DNA of 64,000 bases from Streptomyces sp. NBC_00654 (lineage in GTDB: Bacteria; Actinomycetota; Actinomycetes; Streptomycetales; Streptomycetaceae): positions 248,001 through 312,000 of the forward strand of contig NZ_JAPEOB010000001.1 of NCBI RefSeq assembly GCF_026341775.1. The letters are read 5' to 3'. The notes under the pieces are model-generated. The model was not told the DNA's origin. It did no database searches and worked only from the letters and a program-made list of their open reading frames with translations. Below are positions 49,110 to 57,804 of the stretch, in pieces. Every line of letters begins with the position of its first letter. Position 1 is the first letter of the stretch. A program made the translations under genes and the position numbers.

Positions 49110-50267
49110 GTGACCGTGGAGAGCACTGCCGCGCGCAAACCGCGACGCAGCAGCAAGCGGACCAGCGCCGCCAAGACGCCGCAGAGTTCCGAGCCCCAGC
49201 TCGTACAACTGCTGACGCCCGAGGGCGAGCGCGTCGAGCACCCGGACTACTCGATCGACATGACCGCGGAAGAGCTGCGCGGTCTGTACCGGGACATGGT
49301 CCTGACCCGCCGCTTCGACGCGGAGGCCACGGCCCTCCAGCGTCAGGGCGAGCTGGGCCTGTGGGCCTCGCTGCTGGGCCAGGAAGCCGCGCAGATCGGC
49401 TCCGGCCGGGCGCTGCGCGACGACGACTATGTCTTCCCGACCTACCGCGAGCACGGCGTCGCCTGGTGCCGCGGGGTCGACCCGACCAATCTGCTCGGCA
49501 TGTTCCGCGGCGTGAACCACGGCGGCTGGGACCCGAGCACCAACAACTTCCACCTGTACACGATCGTCATCGGCTCGCAGACCCTGCACGCCACCGGCTA
49601 CGCCATGGGCGTCGCCAAGGACGGCGCGGACTCCGCCGTGATCGCGTACTTCGGTGACGGTGCCTCCAGCCAGGGCGACGTCGCGGAGTCGTTCACCTTC
49701 TCCGCGGTCTACAACGCCCCCGTGGTGTTCTTCTGCCAGAACAACCAGTGGGCCATCTCCGAGCCGACCGAGAAGCAGACCCGCGTGCCGCTCTACCAGC
49801 GCGCCCAGGGCTACGGCTTCCCCGGCGTCCGGGTCGACGGCAACGACGTACTCGCCTGCCTGGCGGTCACCAGGTCCGCGCTGGAGCGCGCCCGCCGCGG
49901 CGAGGGCCCCACCCTCGTCGAGGCGTTCACCTATCGGATGGGTGCCCACACCACCTCCGACGACCCCACGAAGTACCGGGCCGACGAGGAGCGGGCGGCC
50001 TGGGAGGCCAAGGACCCGATCCTGCGGCTGCGCACGTACCTGGAGAAGCAGAAGTTCGCCGACAAGGCGTTCTTCACCGCGCTGGACGAGGAGAGCGAGA
50101 CCCTCGGCAAGCGGGTACGCGAAGCGGTACGGGCCATGCCCGACCCGGACCCGATGGCGATCTTCGAGCACGGCTATGCCGACGGCAACTCCCTCGTCGA
50201 CGAGGAGCGCGCCCAGTTCGCCGCCTACCAGGCATCGTTCGCAGACTCTGCCGAGGAGGGCAACTAG
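49110..50267 (+). CDS. 2-oxo-acid dehydrogenase E1 component, alpha subunit (second copy)
   Basis: 385 residues, ThDP-dependent. Motifs: L-L-G-Q-E-A-A-Q-I-G-S, P-T-Y-R-E-H-G-V-A-W, G-D-G-A-S-S-Q-G-D-V-A-E-S-F-T-F...Q-N-N-Q-W-A-I-S, and the H-T-T-S-D-D-P-T-K-Y-R loop. The N-terminal ~45 residues are basic Lys/Arg-rich and unlike the first copy. GGAGGAG lies 7 nt before the GTG at 49110. The P-V-V-F-F-C-Q-N-N and D-D-P-T segments are typical of branched-chain or pyruvate E1. Likely the housekeeping BCKDH that makes iso/anteiso fatty-acid starters, by analogy with S. coelicolor bkd genes. Confidence 0.93.
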   Translation: MTVESTAARKPRRSSKRTSAAKTPQSSEPQLVQLLTPEGERVEHPDYSIDMTAEELRGLYRDMVLTRRFDAEATALQRQGELGLWASLLGQEAAQIGSGRALRDDDYVFPTYREHGVAWCRGVDPTNLLGMFRGVNHGGWDPSTNNFHLYTIVIGSQTLHATGYAMGVAKDGADSAVIAYFGDGASSQGDVAESFTFSAVYNAPVVFFCQNNQWAISEPTEKQTRVPLYQRAQGYGFPGVRVDGNDVLACLAVTRSALERARRGEGPTLVEAFTYRMGAHTTSDDPTKYRADEERAAWEAKDPILRLRTYLEKQKFADKAFFTALDEESETLGKRVREAVRAMPDPDPMAIFEHGYADGNSLVDEERAQFAAYQASFADSAEEGN

Positions 50268-50269
50268 CC

Positions 50270-51250
50270 ATGGCCGTGGAAAAGATGTCCATCGCGAAGG
50301 CGCTCAACGAGTCACTGCGCCACGCCCTGGAGAACGACCCCAAGACCCTCATCATGGGTGAGGACGTCGGAAAGCTCGGCGGTGTCTTCCGGATCACCGA
50401 CGGGCTGCAGAAGGACTTCGGCGAGGACCGGGTCATCGACACCCCGCTCGCCGAGTCCGGCATCGTCGGTACGGCGATCGGCCTGGCCCTGCGCGGCTAC
50501 CGCCCCATCGTCGAGATCCAGTTCGACGGCTTCGTCTTCCCCGCGTACGACCAGATCGTCACGCAGCTCGCGAAGATGCACGCCCGCGCGCTCGGCAAGA
50601 TCAAGCTGCCGGTCGTCGTCCGGATTCCGTACGGCGGCGGCATCGGCGCGGTCGAGCACCACAGCGAGTCCCCCGAGGCCCTCTTCGCGCATGTCGCGGG
50701 CCTGAAGGTGGTCTCGCCGTCCAACGCGAGCGACGCCTACTGGATGATGCAGCAGGCCGTTCAGAGCGACGACCCGATCATCTTCTTCGAGCCGAAGCGG
50801 CGTTACTGGGACAAGGGCGAGGTCGACACCGAGTCCATCCCCGGCCCGCTGCACCGGGCCGCCGTGGCCCGCACGGGCTCCGACCTCACCCTCGTCGCGT
50901 ACGGCCCGATGGTGAAGGTCTGCCTGGAAGCCGCCGCGGCAGCCCAGGAGGAGGGCAAGTCGGTCGAGGTCCTGGACCTGCGGTCGATGTCCCCGATCGA
51001 CTTCGACACCATCCAGACGTCGGTCGAGAAGACCGGCCGGCTCGTCGTGGTCCACGAGGCACCCGTCTTCTACGGCTCCGGGGCCGAGATCGCCGCCCGG
51101 ATCACCGAGCGCTGCTTCTACCATCTCGAAGCACCGGTGCTGCGGGTCGGCGGATATCACGTCCCCTACCCGCCGGCCCGTCTTGAGGACGAGTACCTGC
51201 CGGGTCTCGACCGGGTGCTCGACGCCGTCGACCGCTCGCTGGCGTACTGA
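50270..51250 (+). CDS. 2-oxo-acid dehydrogenase E1 component, beta subunit (second copy)
   Basis: 326 residues. Motifs: G-E-D-V-G-K-L-G-G-V-F-R-I-T-D-G-L, D-T-P-L-A-E-S-G-I-V-G, R-I-P-Y-G-G-G-I-G-A-V-E-H-H-S-E, E-P-K-R-R-Y-W. It begins 2 bp after the E1alpha stop, preceded by CCGAGGAGGG. The N-terminus starts directly with the family sequence, without the 18-residue Ala/Thr lead of the first copy. Confidence 0.95.
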   Translation: MAVEKMSIAKALNESLRHALENDPKTLIMGEDVGKLGGVFRITDGLQKDFGEDRVIDTPLAESGIVGTAIGLALRGYRPIVEIQFDGFVFPAYDQIVTQLAKMHARALGKIKLPVVVRIPYGGGIGAVEHHSESPEALFAHVAGLKVVSPSNASDAYWMMQQAVQSDDPIIFFEPKRRYWDKGEVDTESIPGPLHRAAVARTGSDLTLVAYGPMVKVCLEAAAAAQEEGKSVEVLDLRSMSPIDFDTIQTSVEKTGRLVVVHEAPVFYGSGAEIAARITERCFYHLEAPVLRVGGYHVPYPPARLEDEYLPGLDRVLDAVDRSLAY

Positions 51251-51263
51251 AGGGGAGAGGGAC

Positions 51264-52757
51264 GTGACGACGATGACTGAGACGTCTGCTCGTTTCCGTG
51301 AGTTCAAGATGCCCGATGTGGGCGAGGGACTGACCGAGGCGGAAATCCTCAAGTGGTATGTCCAGCCCGGTGACACGGTCACCGACGGCCAGGTCGTGTG
51401 CGAGGTCGAGACGGCCAAGGCGGCCGTGGAACTGCCGATCCCGTTCGACGGGGTGGTGCACGAGCTGCGCTTCCCCGAGGGCACGACCGTGGATGTCGGC
51501 GAGGTGATCATCTCGGTGGACGTGGCACCGGGCAGCGGTGACGCGGCTCCCGCGGCCGCTCCTGCCACCGCTTCCGCCGCTGTTCCCGCTGCCGCGCCCG
51601 CTGCCGCCCCCTCGAAGGCTCCGGCGGCCGAGGACGAGGCACCGAAGGGCCGACAGCCGGTCCTGGTCGGCTACGGCGTGGCCGAGTCCTCCACCAAGCG
51701 CAGGCCGCGCAAGGGTGCTGCCGCGGCTCCGGAGGCCGCCGCCGTCGCGGCGGCGGTGCAGGCCGAGCTGAACGGGCACGGCGCGCCCGCCGCCCCGGCC
51801 GCTTCGGGTCCGGCCGCTTCGGGCGAGGTGCCCACGGGTGGCCGGCCGCTGGCCAAGCCGCCGGTCCGCAAGCTGGCCAAGGACCTGGGGATCGACCTGG
51901 CGACGGTCACCCCGACCGGCAAGGACGGGATCATCACCCGCGAGGACGTCCACGCGGCGGCAGCGCCGGTGGCCGAGGTTCCCGCCGCCGTGTCCGTCGC
52001 CGCGGAGCCCGCCGGCATTGGGACCGAGGCCCCGGCCGCGCAGCCCTCGGTGACCGCCCGGGAGACCCGTATCCCGGTCAAGGGCGTACGCAAGGCCATC
52101 GCGCAGGCCATGGTGGGCAGCGCGTTCACGGCGCCGCACGTCACCGAGTTCGTCACGGTCGACGTCACACGGACCATGAAGCTCGTGGCCGAGCTCAAGG
52201 AAGACAAGGACATGGCGGGCGTCCGGGTCAACCCGCTCCTGATCATCGCCAAGGCGCTCCTGGTCGCGATCAAGCGGAACCCGGACGTCAACGCCGCCTG
52301 GGACGAGGCCAACCAAGAGATCGTCCAGAAGCACTACGTGAACCTGGGCATCGCGGCCGCCACCCCGCGCGGTCTGATCGTGCCGAACATCAAGGACGCG
52401 CACGACAAGACCCTGCCCCAGCTCGCCGCCGCACTGGGCGAGCTGGTCACCACGGCCCGCGAGGGCAAGACCTCCCCGGCCGCGATGGCGGGCGGCACGG
52501 TGACGATCACGAACGTCGGCGTCTTCGGCGTCGACACGGGCACGCCGATCCTCAACCCCGGCGAGTCCGCGATCCTGGCGGTCGGTTCGATCAAGCTCCA
52601 GCCGTGGGTCCACAAGGGCAAGGTGAAGCCCCGTCAGGTCACCACGCTGGCGCTGTCGTTCGACCACCGCCTGGTCGACGGCGAGCTGGGCTCCAAGGTG
52701 CTGGCGGATGTCGCCGCGATCCTGGAGCAGCCGAAGCGGCTGATCACCTGGGCGTAA
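51264..52757 (+). CDS. 2-oxo-acid dehydrogenase E2 (second copy)
   Basis: 497 residues. Lipoyl domain near residues 10-85 (M-P-D-V-G-E-G-L-T-E-A-E-I; lipoyl Lys in E-T-A-K-A-A-V-E-L). An Ala/Pro linker follows, then the subunit-binding domain (V-R-K-L-A-K-D-L-G-I-D-L, T-G-K-D-G-I-I-T-R-E-D-V), then the catalytic domain ending F-D-H-R-L-V-D-G-E-L-G. GTG at 51264 behind GGGGAGAGG; an ATG three codons on is possible. Strong terminator after the stop. E3 must be encoded elsewhere. Confidence 0.94.
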   Translation: MTTMTETSARFREFKMPDVGEGLTEAEILKWYVQPGDTVTDGQVVCEVETAKAAVELPIPFDGVVHELRFPEGTTVDVGEVIISVDVAPGSGDAAPAAAPATASAAVPAAAPAAAPSKAPAAEDEAPKGRQPVLVGYGVAESSTKRRPRKGAAAAPEAAAVAAAVQAELNGHGAPAAPAASGPAASGEVPTGGRPLAKPPVRKLAKDLGIDLATVTPTGKDGIITREDVHAAAAPVAEVPAAVSVAAEPAGIGTEAPAAQPSVTARETRIPVKGVRKAIAQAMVGSAFTAPHVTEFVTVDVTRTMKLVAELKEDKDMAGVRVNPLLIIAKALLVAIKRNPDVNAAWDEANQEIVQKHYVNLGIAAATPRGLIVPNIKDAHDKTLPQLAAALGELVTTAREGKTSPAAMAGGTVTITNVGVFGVDTGTPILNPGESAILAVGSIKLQPWVHKGKVKPRQVTTLALSFDHRLVDGELGSKVLADVAAILEQPKRLITWA

Positions 52758-52779
52758 CGCCCTTCTGCGGTACGTGTTT

Positions 52780-52817
52780 CCGGTGGGCCCGCGCGTCGTC
52801 TCGCGCGGGCCCACCGG
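52780..52817. terminator. Bidirectional terminator
   Basis: CCGGTGGGCCCGCGCG and CGCGCGGGCCCACCGG form a perfect 16-bp stem with a TCGTCT loop, between the convergent E2 and HATPase genes. Confidence 0.85.
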
Positions 52818-52832
52818 CATGTCCGGCGGTTG

Positions 52833-53261
52833 TCACCGTACGGCGAGTTCGGCGAACACGGTCTTGCCGATGGTGCGTGGTTCGACGCCCCAGTTGTCCG
52901 CGAGCCGCGCGACGATCTGGAGGCCGCGGCCGTAGCAGTCGTCGGCATCGGCCTCCCGCAGACCGGGCAGCCGTTCGCCGCGCGGATCGCTGACCGCGAT
53001 ACGGAGCACGGTCGCGGTGAGGGTGAGCTGTACGCGGAAGAGGCGCCCCCGCATGACCCCGTGCAGCAGGGCGTTGGTCGCCAACTCACTGACCAGGAGA
53101 GCCGCGTCACCGGCCAGCTCCGGGTGACCCCACTGAAGCACGAGCCGAGCGGTGCGGTGCCGGCTGAGCGAGACGCTGCGGGCGGTGGGGGTGTAGTCGG
53201 CCCGGTCCTGACGAAGGACGGGTTCGGACGCGGGGGTGGAGATCTCCTGGGCTGCGGTCAT
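52833..53261 (-). CDS. HATPase_c anti-sigma-like ATP-binding protein
   Basis: 142-residue GHKL ATP-binding protein of the RsbW/SpoIIAB type. N-box L-V-S-E-L-A-T-N-A-L-L-H-G; D-P-R-G-E-R-L-P-G-L; G-box Y-G-R-G-L-Q-I-V. Such proteins bind sigma or anti-anti-sigma factors or act as stand-alone ATPases. GGAGG precedes the ATG at 53261; the frame to 53480 runs into the operator. It is divergent from an XRE/DUF397 pair, the whiJ/abaA-like three-gene module of Streptomyces. Confidence 0.9.
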   Translation of the reverse strand: MTAAQEISTPASEPVLRQDRADYTPTARSVSLSRHRTARLVLQWGHPELAGDAALLVSELATNALLHGVMRGRLFRVQLTLTATVLRIAVSDPRGERLPGLREADADDCYGRGLQIVARLADNWGVEPRTIGKTVFAELAVR

Positions 53262-53399
53262 GGACGCGTGCCTCCGTGGGGGGTGCGGGCGGTGGCGGTG
53301 CCGCGCCTGCGGTGGGCCGGGGGCCGGTTGGGTCCGGGCGCGGTTCCGCCAGTTCGTTGCCGCGTAGCGAGCGGCTGGGGACCGAGAGTAGCGACGCAT

Positions 53400-53438
53400 A
53401 TTCCTCACGCTCAAGTGCTTGAGGAATATATTCCTCAA
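53400..53438. promoter_or_regulatory. Three-half-site operator between the HATPase and XRE genes
   Basis: TTGAGGAATATATTCCTCAA at 53419-53438 is a perfect 20-bp palindrome. A third copy of the half-site, ATTCCTCA, lies at 53400-53407, and TCAAG-TG-CTTGA (53411-53422) sits between. The XRE protein is the likely binder. Confidence 0.75.
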
Positions 53439-53505
53439 ACGAGCTAACGGGGGCTGCTTGACGTGCCGTTGCTGGCACACTGAGCACGATCAGCGGGAGG
53501 GCGAC

Positions 53506-54393
53506 ATGCAGAAATCTGGAACCGGCACACGCGGCAAGCAGGTCTCGACCGTGCTCGGCCGCCGCTTGGGTGGTGAGCTTCAACGACTTCGTTTGTCCGC
53601 AGAGATGACGCAGCAGCAGGCAGCTGAGTACCTCAGTGCGACTGCGACCAAGGTCGTCAAGATGGAGAGCGGCTTGGTCCCCGTCCGTGATCCGGACATC
53701 CGCGCGCTGTGTCACTTGTACGGGATGACAGATCGTGCCGTTCTCGGCGGGTTGCTGGACATCGCGAAGACGGACCGCGAGCGCAGGAAGGTCAAGGGCT
53801 GGTGGGACGACGGACTTGCTCCTGGTGCAGCGTCCTACATCGCCATGGAAGACGCCGCACTCCGCAATAGGCAGTGGCAGCTGTCCTTGATTCCCGGCCT
53901 GTTCCAGACTGCTGAGTACACCAGGGCCATGGGTGTGGCGGACTCGCTGTGGGAGAACTTGGACCTGGTTGAAGCGGTGGTATCGGCTCGGGCCCGACGT
54001 CAGCAGCGCCTTCACGGAGACAGTCCGTTGCTGATGCACGCCGTGATCTGGGAGGCTGCCCTACGGCAGATGGTCGGCGGCTCCGCAGTCATGAGGCGCC
54101 AGCTCAATCATCTGTGTGAGCTGGCTGAATTGCCCAACGTTCACATTCAGGTGCTCCCGTTCCGGGCAGGCGGGCACAGCGGAGTCAGCGGGCCGTTCAA
54201 CATCTTGTCGTTCGGTGAGGATGAGGCAGTGGACGTGGTCCACATGGATACGCCGCGTTCCGAGATCTGGATCGAGGATGCGGAGCGGAGCGCGGCGTTC
54301 GTCGGGATGTTCAACAGCTTGTCGCGTTCAGGTCTGTCGCCGCACGACTCGATGCAGCTCATGCAGAGCATCGGTAAAGGGATGAGTGAGTGA
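53506..54393 (+). CDS. XRE-family regulator with DUF5753 domain
   Basis: 295 residues. N-terminal helix-turn-helix (~15-75): L-G-G-E-L-Q-R-L-R-L-S-A-E-M-T-Q-Q-Q-A-A-E-Y-L. The C-terminal DUF5753 domain has W-Q-L-S-L-I-P-G-L-F-Q-T-A-E-Y-T-R and R-R-Q-Q-R-L, with W-I-E-D later. This matches the WhiJ-like regulators of Streptomyces. GGGAGG precedes the ATG at 53506. Its stop overlaps the DUF397 start (GTGA). Confidence 0.93.
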   Translation: MQKSGTGTRGKQVSTVLGRRLGGELQRLRLSAEMTQQQAAEYLSATATKVVKMESGLVPVRDPDIRALCHLYGMTDRAVLGGLLDIAKTDRERRKVKGWWDDGLAPGAASYIAMEDAALRNRQWQLSLIPGLFQTAEYTRAMGVADSLWENLDLVEAVVSARARRQQRLHGDSPLLMHAVIWEAALRQMVGGSAVMRRQLNHLCELAELPNVHIQVLPFRAGGHSGVSGPFNILSFGEDEAVDVVHMDTPRSEIWIEDAERSAAFVGMFNSLSRSGLSPHDSMQLMQSIGKGMSE

Positions 54394-54572
54394 AGGTGTT
54401 CCAGTTCGCCAAGTCCAGCTACAGCACCCTGGAGAAGGATTGCGTCGAGGTGGCCCGCAACATCCCTCGTACCGTCGCCGTCCGCGACTCCAAGCGTCCC
54501 GGTGGCCCCGTTCTCACCGTCACCCCCGCCGCGTGGGACGCCTTCACGGCAGACGTGCGCCGGCAGCCGTAG
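54390..54572 (+). CDS. DUF397 small protein
   Basis: 60 residues, including F-A-K-S-S-Y-S, C-V-E-V-A and V-R-D-S-K-R-P-G-G-P, the DUF397 signature. Short acidic or neutral proteins of this family pair with XRE-DUF5753 regulators and are thought to antagonise them. GTG start overlaps the XRE stop. Length is typical. Confidence 0.92.
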   Translation: MKVFQFAKSSYSTLEKDCVEVARNIPRTVAVRDSKRPGGPVLTVTPAAWDAFTADVRRQP

Positions 54573-54652
54573 TACGGGCCGGAGCGCCCGCCACACGTGG
54601 AGCGCGAGCAAGGCCCCGTACCCCGGCCCCGTACCTCCGAGCCCCGCACGGC

Positions 54653-55534
54653 CTACGGCAGTCGCCGCTCAGCCAGGTCCAGCCATTGATCCACCTCGGC
54701 CGCAGCGAAGTGCCGGATGGCCCAGTCGGTCATGCGCAGGCTCATGTGGGCCCAGGAGGGCAGCAGGACGTCCGGCGGGACCGTGTCGAGCACGGCGTCC
54801 AGATGGGCCACGGTGTCCGGTTCGGTCTGTTCCGCGTGGAGCAGGCCGAAGCGCAGGGTGACGAGGTCGAATCTGCGGTCCCCGCGGGCCGCTCCGTCCC
54901 AGTCGATGATCCCGGTGATCGTGGCGTCCACGGCCAGCATGTTGCCGGGGTGGAAGTCCAGATGGACCGCGTCGGTGCCGTCGAGCCGGTCCGGACGGGC
55001 GGCACCGATGGCGGCGATCCGGCGTTCGAGGGCGGCGGTACGGGGGCTGTGGTCGCGCAGCGGTCCGTGCAGGCAGTACCCGGGGCCGTCCTCGCGCAGG
55101 TGCAGGGCGAGGGCCGGGATGTCGGTGCGGTGGGCCAGCCGGCCGGTCAGTGACTCGTTGAGGGCCAGTGCCTGGTCCAGGCCGTTCCGGTCCAGGCGCT
55201 CGACCGGTGTGCCGGGCAGGAGTTCCTGGACGGTGACGACCGCGTGCCCGGCCTGGACGGCCAGCTCGGTGGCCGGGGCGGGGAAGCCGCCCGCCCGCAG
55301 GGTTTCGCTGACCGCGAGCGGGCCGGCCCGGAGTGCGGCGAGCTCCGTGTGGGCGCGCCACTTGAGTACGGACCGGTGGCCGTCCGGCCATCGCACGTAC
55401 GCGGCACCCACCTGCCCGCCGGGGCAGGGGCCCTCCACGGTGAGCCGTATCCCGGTGCCGGCGTACACGGCTTCGGCCATGCGGTCGGCGTCCAGGCGCT
55501 GTACGCGGTCCCGGCCGCGCGAGGATGAAGTCAT
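54653..55534 (-). CDS. APH-family phosphotransferase
   Basis: 293 residues. Catalytic loop H-L-D-F-H-P-G-N-M-L and metal motif I-I-D-W-D-G-A-A-R-G-D; N-lobe with V-L-K-W-R. Kinase-like fold with unknown substrate; not a classical resistance enzyme by motif context. Stand-alone gene, not similar in length or N-terminus to the copy at 46228. Start at the ATG 55534. Confidence 0.85.
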   Translation of the reverse strand: MTSSSRGRDRVQRLDADRMAEAVYAGTGIRLTVEGPCPGGQVGAAYVRWPDGHRSVLKWRAHTELAALRAGPLAVSETLRAGGFPAPATELAVQAGHAVVTVQELLPGTPVERLDRNGLDQALALNESLTGRLAHRTDIPALALHLREDGPGYCLHGPLRDHSPRTAALERRIAAIGAARPDRLDGTDAVHLDFHPGNMLAVDATITGIIDWDGAARGDRRFDLVTLRFGLLHAEQTEPDTVAHLDAVLDTVPPDVLLPSWAHMSLRMTDWAIRHFAAAEVDQWLDLAERRLP

Positions 55535-55557
55535 CGGCAGATTGTCGCCGGTACGCG

Positions 55558-55598
55558 GACGGGGGTGCGGCCACCCTCACGGTGACCGCACCCCCGTC
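55558..55598 (-). terminator. Terminator of the carboxypeptidase gene
   Basis: GACGGGGGTGCGG and CCGCACCCCCGTC form a perfect 13-bp stem with a structured 15-nt loop, in the 3' flank of the leftward gene at 55621. Confidence 0.7.
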
Positions 55599-55620
55599 GG
55601 GGTGCTGCGGGACGAGCGGA

Positions 55621-56520
55621 CTACTTCTTGAAGCCGTAGTCCATGAGCTTCTTCGCGTCGGCGGTGCGCTTCGCCGCGGAGGGCGAGGTGAGCACGGTGC
55701 CGATGACGGTCTTGCCCTTGCGGGTCGCGGCGAAGACCAGGCAGTACTTGGCCGTCGGGCCGGAGCCGGTCTTCACGCCGATCGCGCCGCTGTAGCTGCC
55801 GAGCAGGGTGTTGGTGTTGCCCCACGACATGTAGCGGTAGCCACCGCTCTTCGTGGTCACCTTCTGCTTCGTCGACTTCGTCTTGACGATGGTGCGGAAC
55901 GTGGAGTTCTTCATCGCCTTGCTGGCGATCTTCGTCAGGTCGCGGGGGGTCGAGTAGTTGTTCCCACCCCCTATGCCGTCGAACGAGTCGAAGCGGGTGT
56001 TCTTCAGCTTGAGGCTCTTGGCCGTGGAGTTCATCTTGCCGATGAACGACTTCACACGGGCCGCGCGGGTCTTGCCGGAGCCGTACTTGTCGGCGAGGGC
56101 GTACGCGGCGTCGCAGCCGGAGGGGAGCATCAGGCCGTAGAGGAGCTGGCCCACGGTGACCTTGTCGCCGACGATCAGCCGGGCGGACGAGGCGTTCTTG
56201 GAGACGATGTAGTCGCTGTACGCCTTCTGGATCGTGACCTTGGACTTCAGGTTCACGTTCTTCTGCGACAGCACCACCAAGGCCGTCATGATCTTGGTGG
56301 TGGAGCCGGTGGAGCGGCGGGTGTCCGCGGACTTGGTGAAGAGGGTCTTGCCGCTGCCGTTGTTCATCACGAAGCCGCCCTTGGCGGTGATCGTCGGCTT
56401 CGGCGGTGCTGCTGCCTGCGCCTGGGTGGCGAAGGCACTGCCCGAGAGAACGGCGCCCGCGGTGAGGGCCACGGTGGCCGTGGCGGTCGCGCGATTGATG
56501 CGCTTGATGCCGATATTCAA
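55621..56520 (-). CDS. dacA: Secreted D-alanyl-D-alanine carboxypeptidase (PBP5 family)
   Basis: 299 residues from a TTG at 56520 with GGAG 7 nt upstream; the open frame to 56628 lacks a ribosome site. A basic n-region (K-R-I-N-R) and a hydrophobic core end A-Q-A-A-A, a Sec signal. Peptidase S11 motifs: catalytic S-T-T-K in G-S-T-T-K-I-M; S-G-C replacing the usual SxN; K-T-G in V-K-T-G-S-G. It trims pentapeptides of peptidoglycan. There is no C-terminal amphipathic anchor, so the enzyme may be released. The S-G-C triad matches other Streptomyces and some Gram-positive S11 enzymes. Confidence 0.9.
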   Translation of the reverse strand: MNIGIKRINRATATATVALTAGAVLSGSAFATQAQAAAPPKPTITAKGGFVMNNGSGKTLFTKSADTRRSTGSTTKIMTALVVLSQKNVNLKSKVTIQKAYSDYIVSKNASSARLIVGDKVTVGQLLYGLMLPSGCDAAYALADKYGSGKTRAARVKSFIGKMNSTAKSLKLKNTRFDSFDGIGGGNNYSTPRDLTKIASKAMKNSTFRTIVKTKSTKQKVTTKSGGYRYMSWGNTNTLLGSYSGAIGVKTGSGPTAKYCLVFAATRKGKTVIGTVLTSPSAAKRTADAKKLMDYGFKK

Positions 56521-56668
56521 CTGAACGCTCCAAATGCCCCTGAATTGCGGCCACATAAGGGTGCCGCTCGGTGGTGAGACTCCTGGGGCGGGGCAATGGA
56601 TGTGCTCTCGAACTGATGGTTTTTTCACCGGGTCCCGGCCGGTTCGTCCCCTCGCGCGGAGTGCGCCG

Positions 56669-57643
56669 TCATGGGCGGTTGAGTGCGTAGTGCGGCGACC
56701 CGTCCGCCGTACCGCCGAGGGAGCGGATGCAGGCGTGCCGGCGCATGAACCGGAGGCACTCGTTCACCCGGTGCGCGCTGAGGCCCGTGCGCTCCGCGAT
56801 GGACTCCAGCGACTGACGTAACTCGCCCTCTGCCGCCAGTGCGGGGGCGATGGCGACGGCCACCGACCAGACGTCCTCCGTCACGGACATCCGCGACTTC
56901 CAGTCGTCCAGAACGGCCTGGGCGGTGGGGCGGGGCGGCTGCGGCGGTACGGAGACCTGGGCCGGGATCGCGGGGGCGGGGGAGGGGGAGGCGAACAGGG
57001 TGTCGAGGCGATCGGCAATACGTTCCAGGGCGTGCGCCGTCGCGCGCTGTGCGAGAAGGGCTTCCCGCTGGGTAGCCAGACTCTCGCACTGTGCGGCTGC
57101 GAACTGTTCGTCGAGGCGGATGTTCCGCTCTTCGAGGCGTACGATCGCGTCGGCGACCCGGTCCGGTACGCCGTGGACCGCCGGAGGTGCGGCACCGGTG
57201 GTCTCCGAGTCGGCCGGAGGCCCGCCGAGGCTGTAGGACCCGTCCTGCTGGACGGTGGCGATGACGTCGGCGACCCATTGTTTGAAGGGGCGGCAGGACG
57301 GTTTCGTGCTGCCGCTGACCAGCAGGATCAGACCTCGGAGATCAATGAGTTGCAGGTCTCGACGCCACTCTCTACCTGGGGGAACGCTGAGACCATGACT
57401 TCCAGTCACTGTCTCAAGAAACTCTCGGTTTCTCTCGGGCACGTGGTCGCGGAGCGTCTTGTGCGGTGTTGTGTAGCCGAGCTGCCCGCACACGTCCACC
57501 GCCGGGAACCAGTGCTTTCCGTCCGGCATCGTCAGCCGCCGGATCCGGGCCCCGGTCGCCCCGTACACGAAGTCGTTGATGTCGATCGCGTCGCGCCGTA
57601 CGGGCGTCCGCCCCGCCGTCCCGGACCTGTCCGCCGTGGTCAT
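56669..57643 (-). CDS. BRO-N domain protein (phage antirepressor-like)
   Basis: 324 residues. N-terminal BRO domain (~15-125): R-R-L-T-M-P-D-G-K-H-W-F-P-A-V-D-V-C, then H-K-T-L-R-D-H-V-P, and F-K-Q-W-V-A-D-V-I, the pattern in phage antirepressors and baculovirus BRO proteins. A helical middle (~150-210) with coiled-coil character and a Pro-rich link (~215-240) precede a C-terminal winged-helix-like region (S-V-T-E-D-V-W-S-V, G-L-S-A-H-R-V-N-E-C-L-R-F). GGAGGTG precedes the ATG at 57643. Codon usage is like the host and no phage genes flank it, so it seems a resident regulator. Role unknown. Confidence 0.82.
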   Translation of the reverse strand: MTTADRSGTAGRTPVRRDAIDINDFVYGATGARIRRLTMPDGKHWFPAVDVCGQLGYTTPHKTLRDHVPERNREFLETVTGSHGLSVPPGREWRRDLQLIDLRGLILLVSGSTKPSCRPFKQWVADVIATVQQDGSYSLGGPPADSETTGAAPPAVHGVPDRVADAIVRLEERNIRLDEQFAAAQCESLATQREALLAQRATAHALERIADRLDTLFASPSPAPAIPAQVSVPPQPPRPTAQAVLDDWKSRMSVTEDVWSVAVAIAPALAAEGELRQSLESIAERTGLSAHRVNECLRFMRRHACIRSLGGTADGSPHYALNRP

Positions 57644-57772
57644 GTGAACCACCTCCGTGACGGAACGTAAAGCGGAGCAAATCGAATGTGCCACCGGATC
57701 CTGGAATGTTCATCCCTACGGGGAGGGGCGCCGAGGTTTGCCGCTCCTGTCCAGATTTCGGACGCCTGAAAC

Positions 57773-57786
57773 ACATGCGCGCATGT
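57773..57786. promoter_or_regulatory. Palindrome upstream of the GntR gene
   Basis: ACATGCGCGCATGT, perfect 14 bp, overlapping where the -35 box would be. Candidate GntR operator. Confidence 0.55.
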
Positions 57787-57792
57787 TGTATC

Positions 57793-57798
57793 TATGCT
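57793..57798 (+). promoter_or_regulatory. -10 box of a leaderless promoter (GntR gene)
   Basis: TATGCT, 6 nt, then ATG (57805). No ribosome site. Confidence 0.6.
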
Positions 57799-57804
57799 GT
57801 GTGC

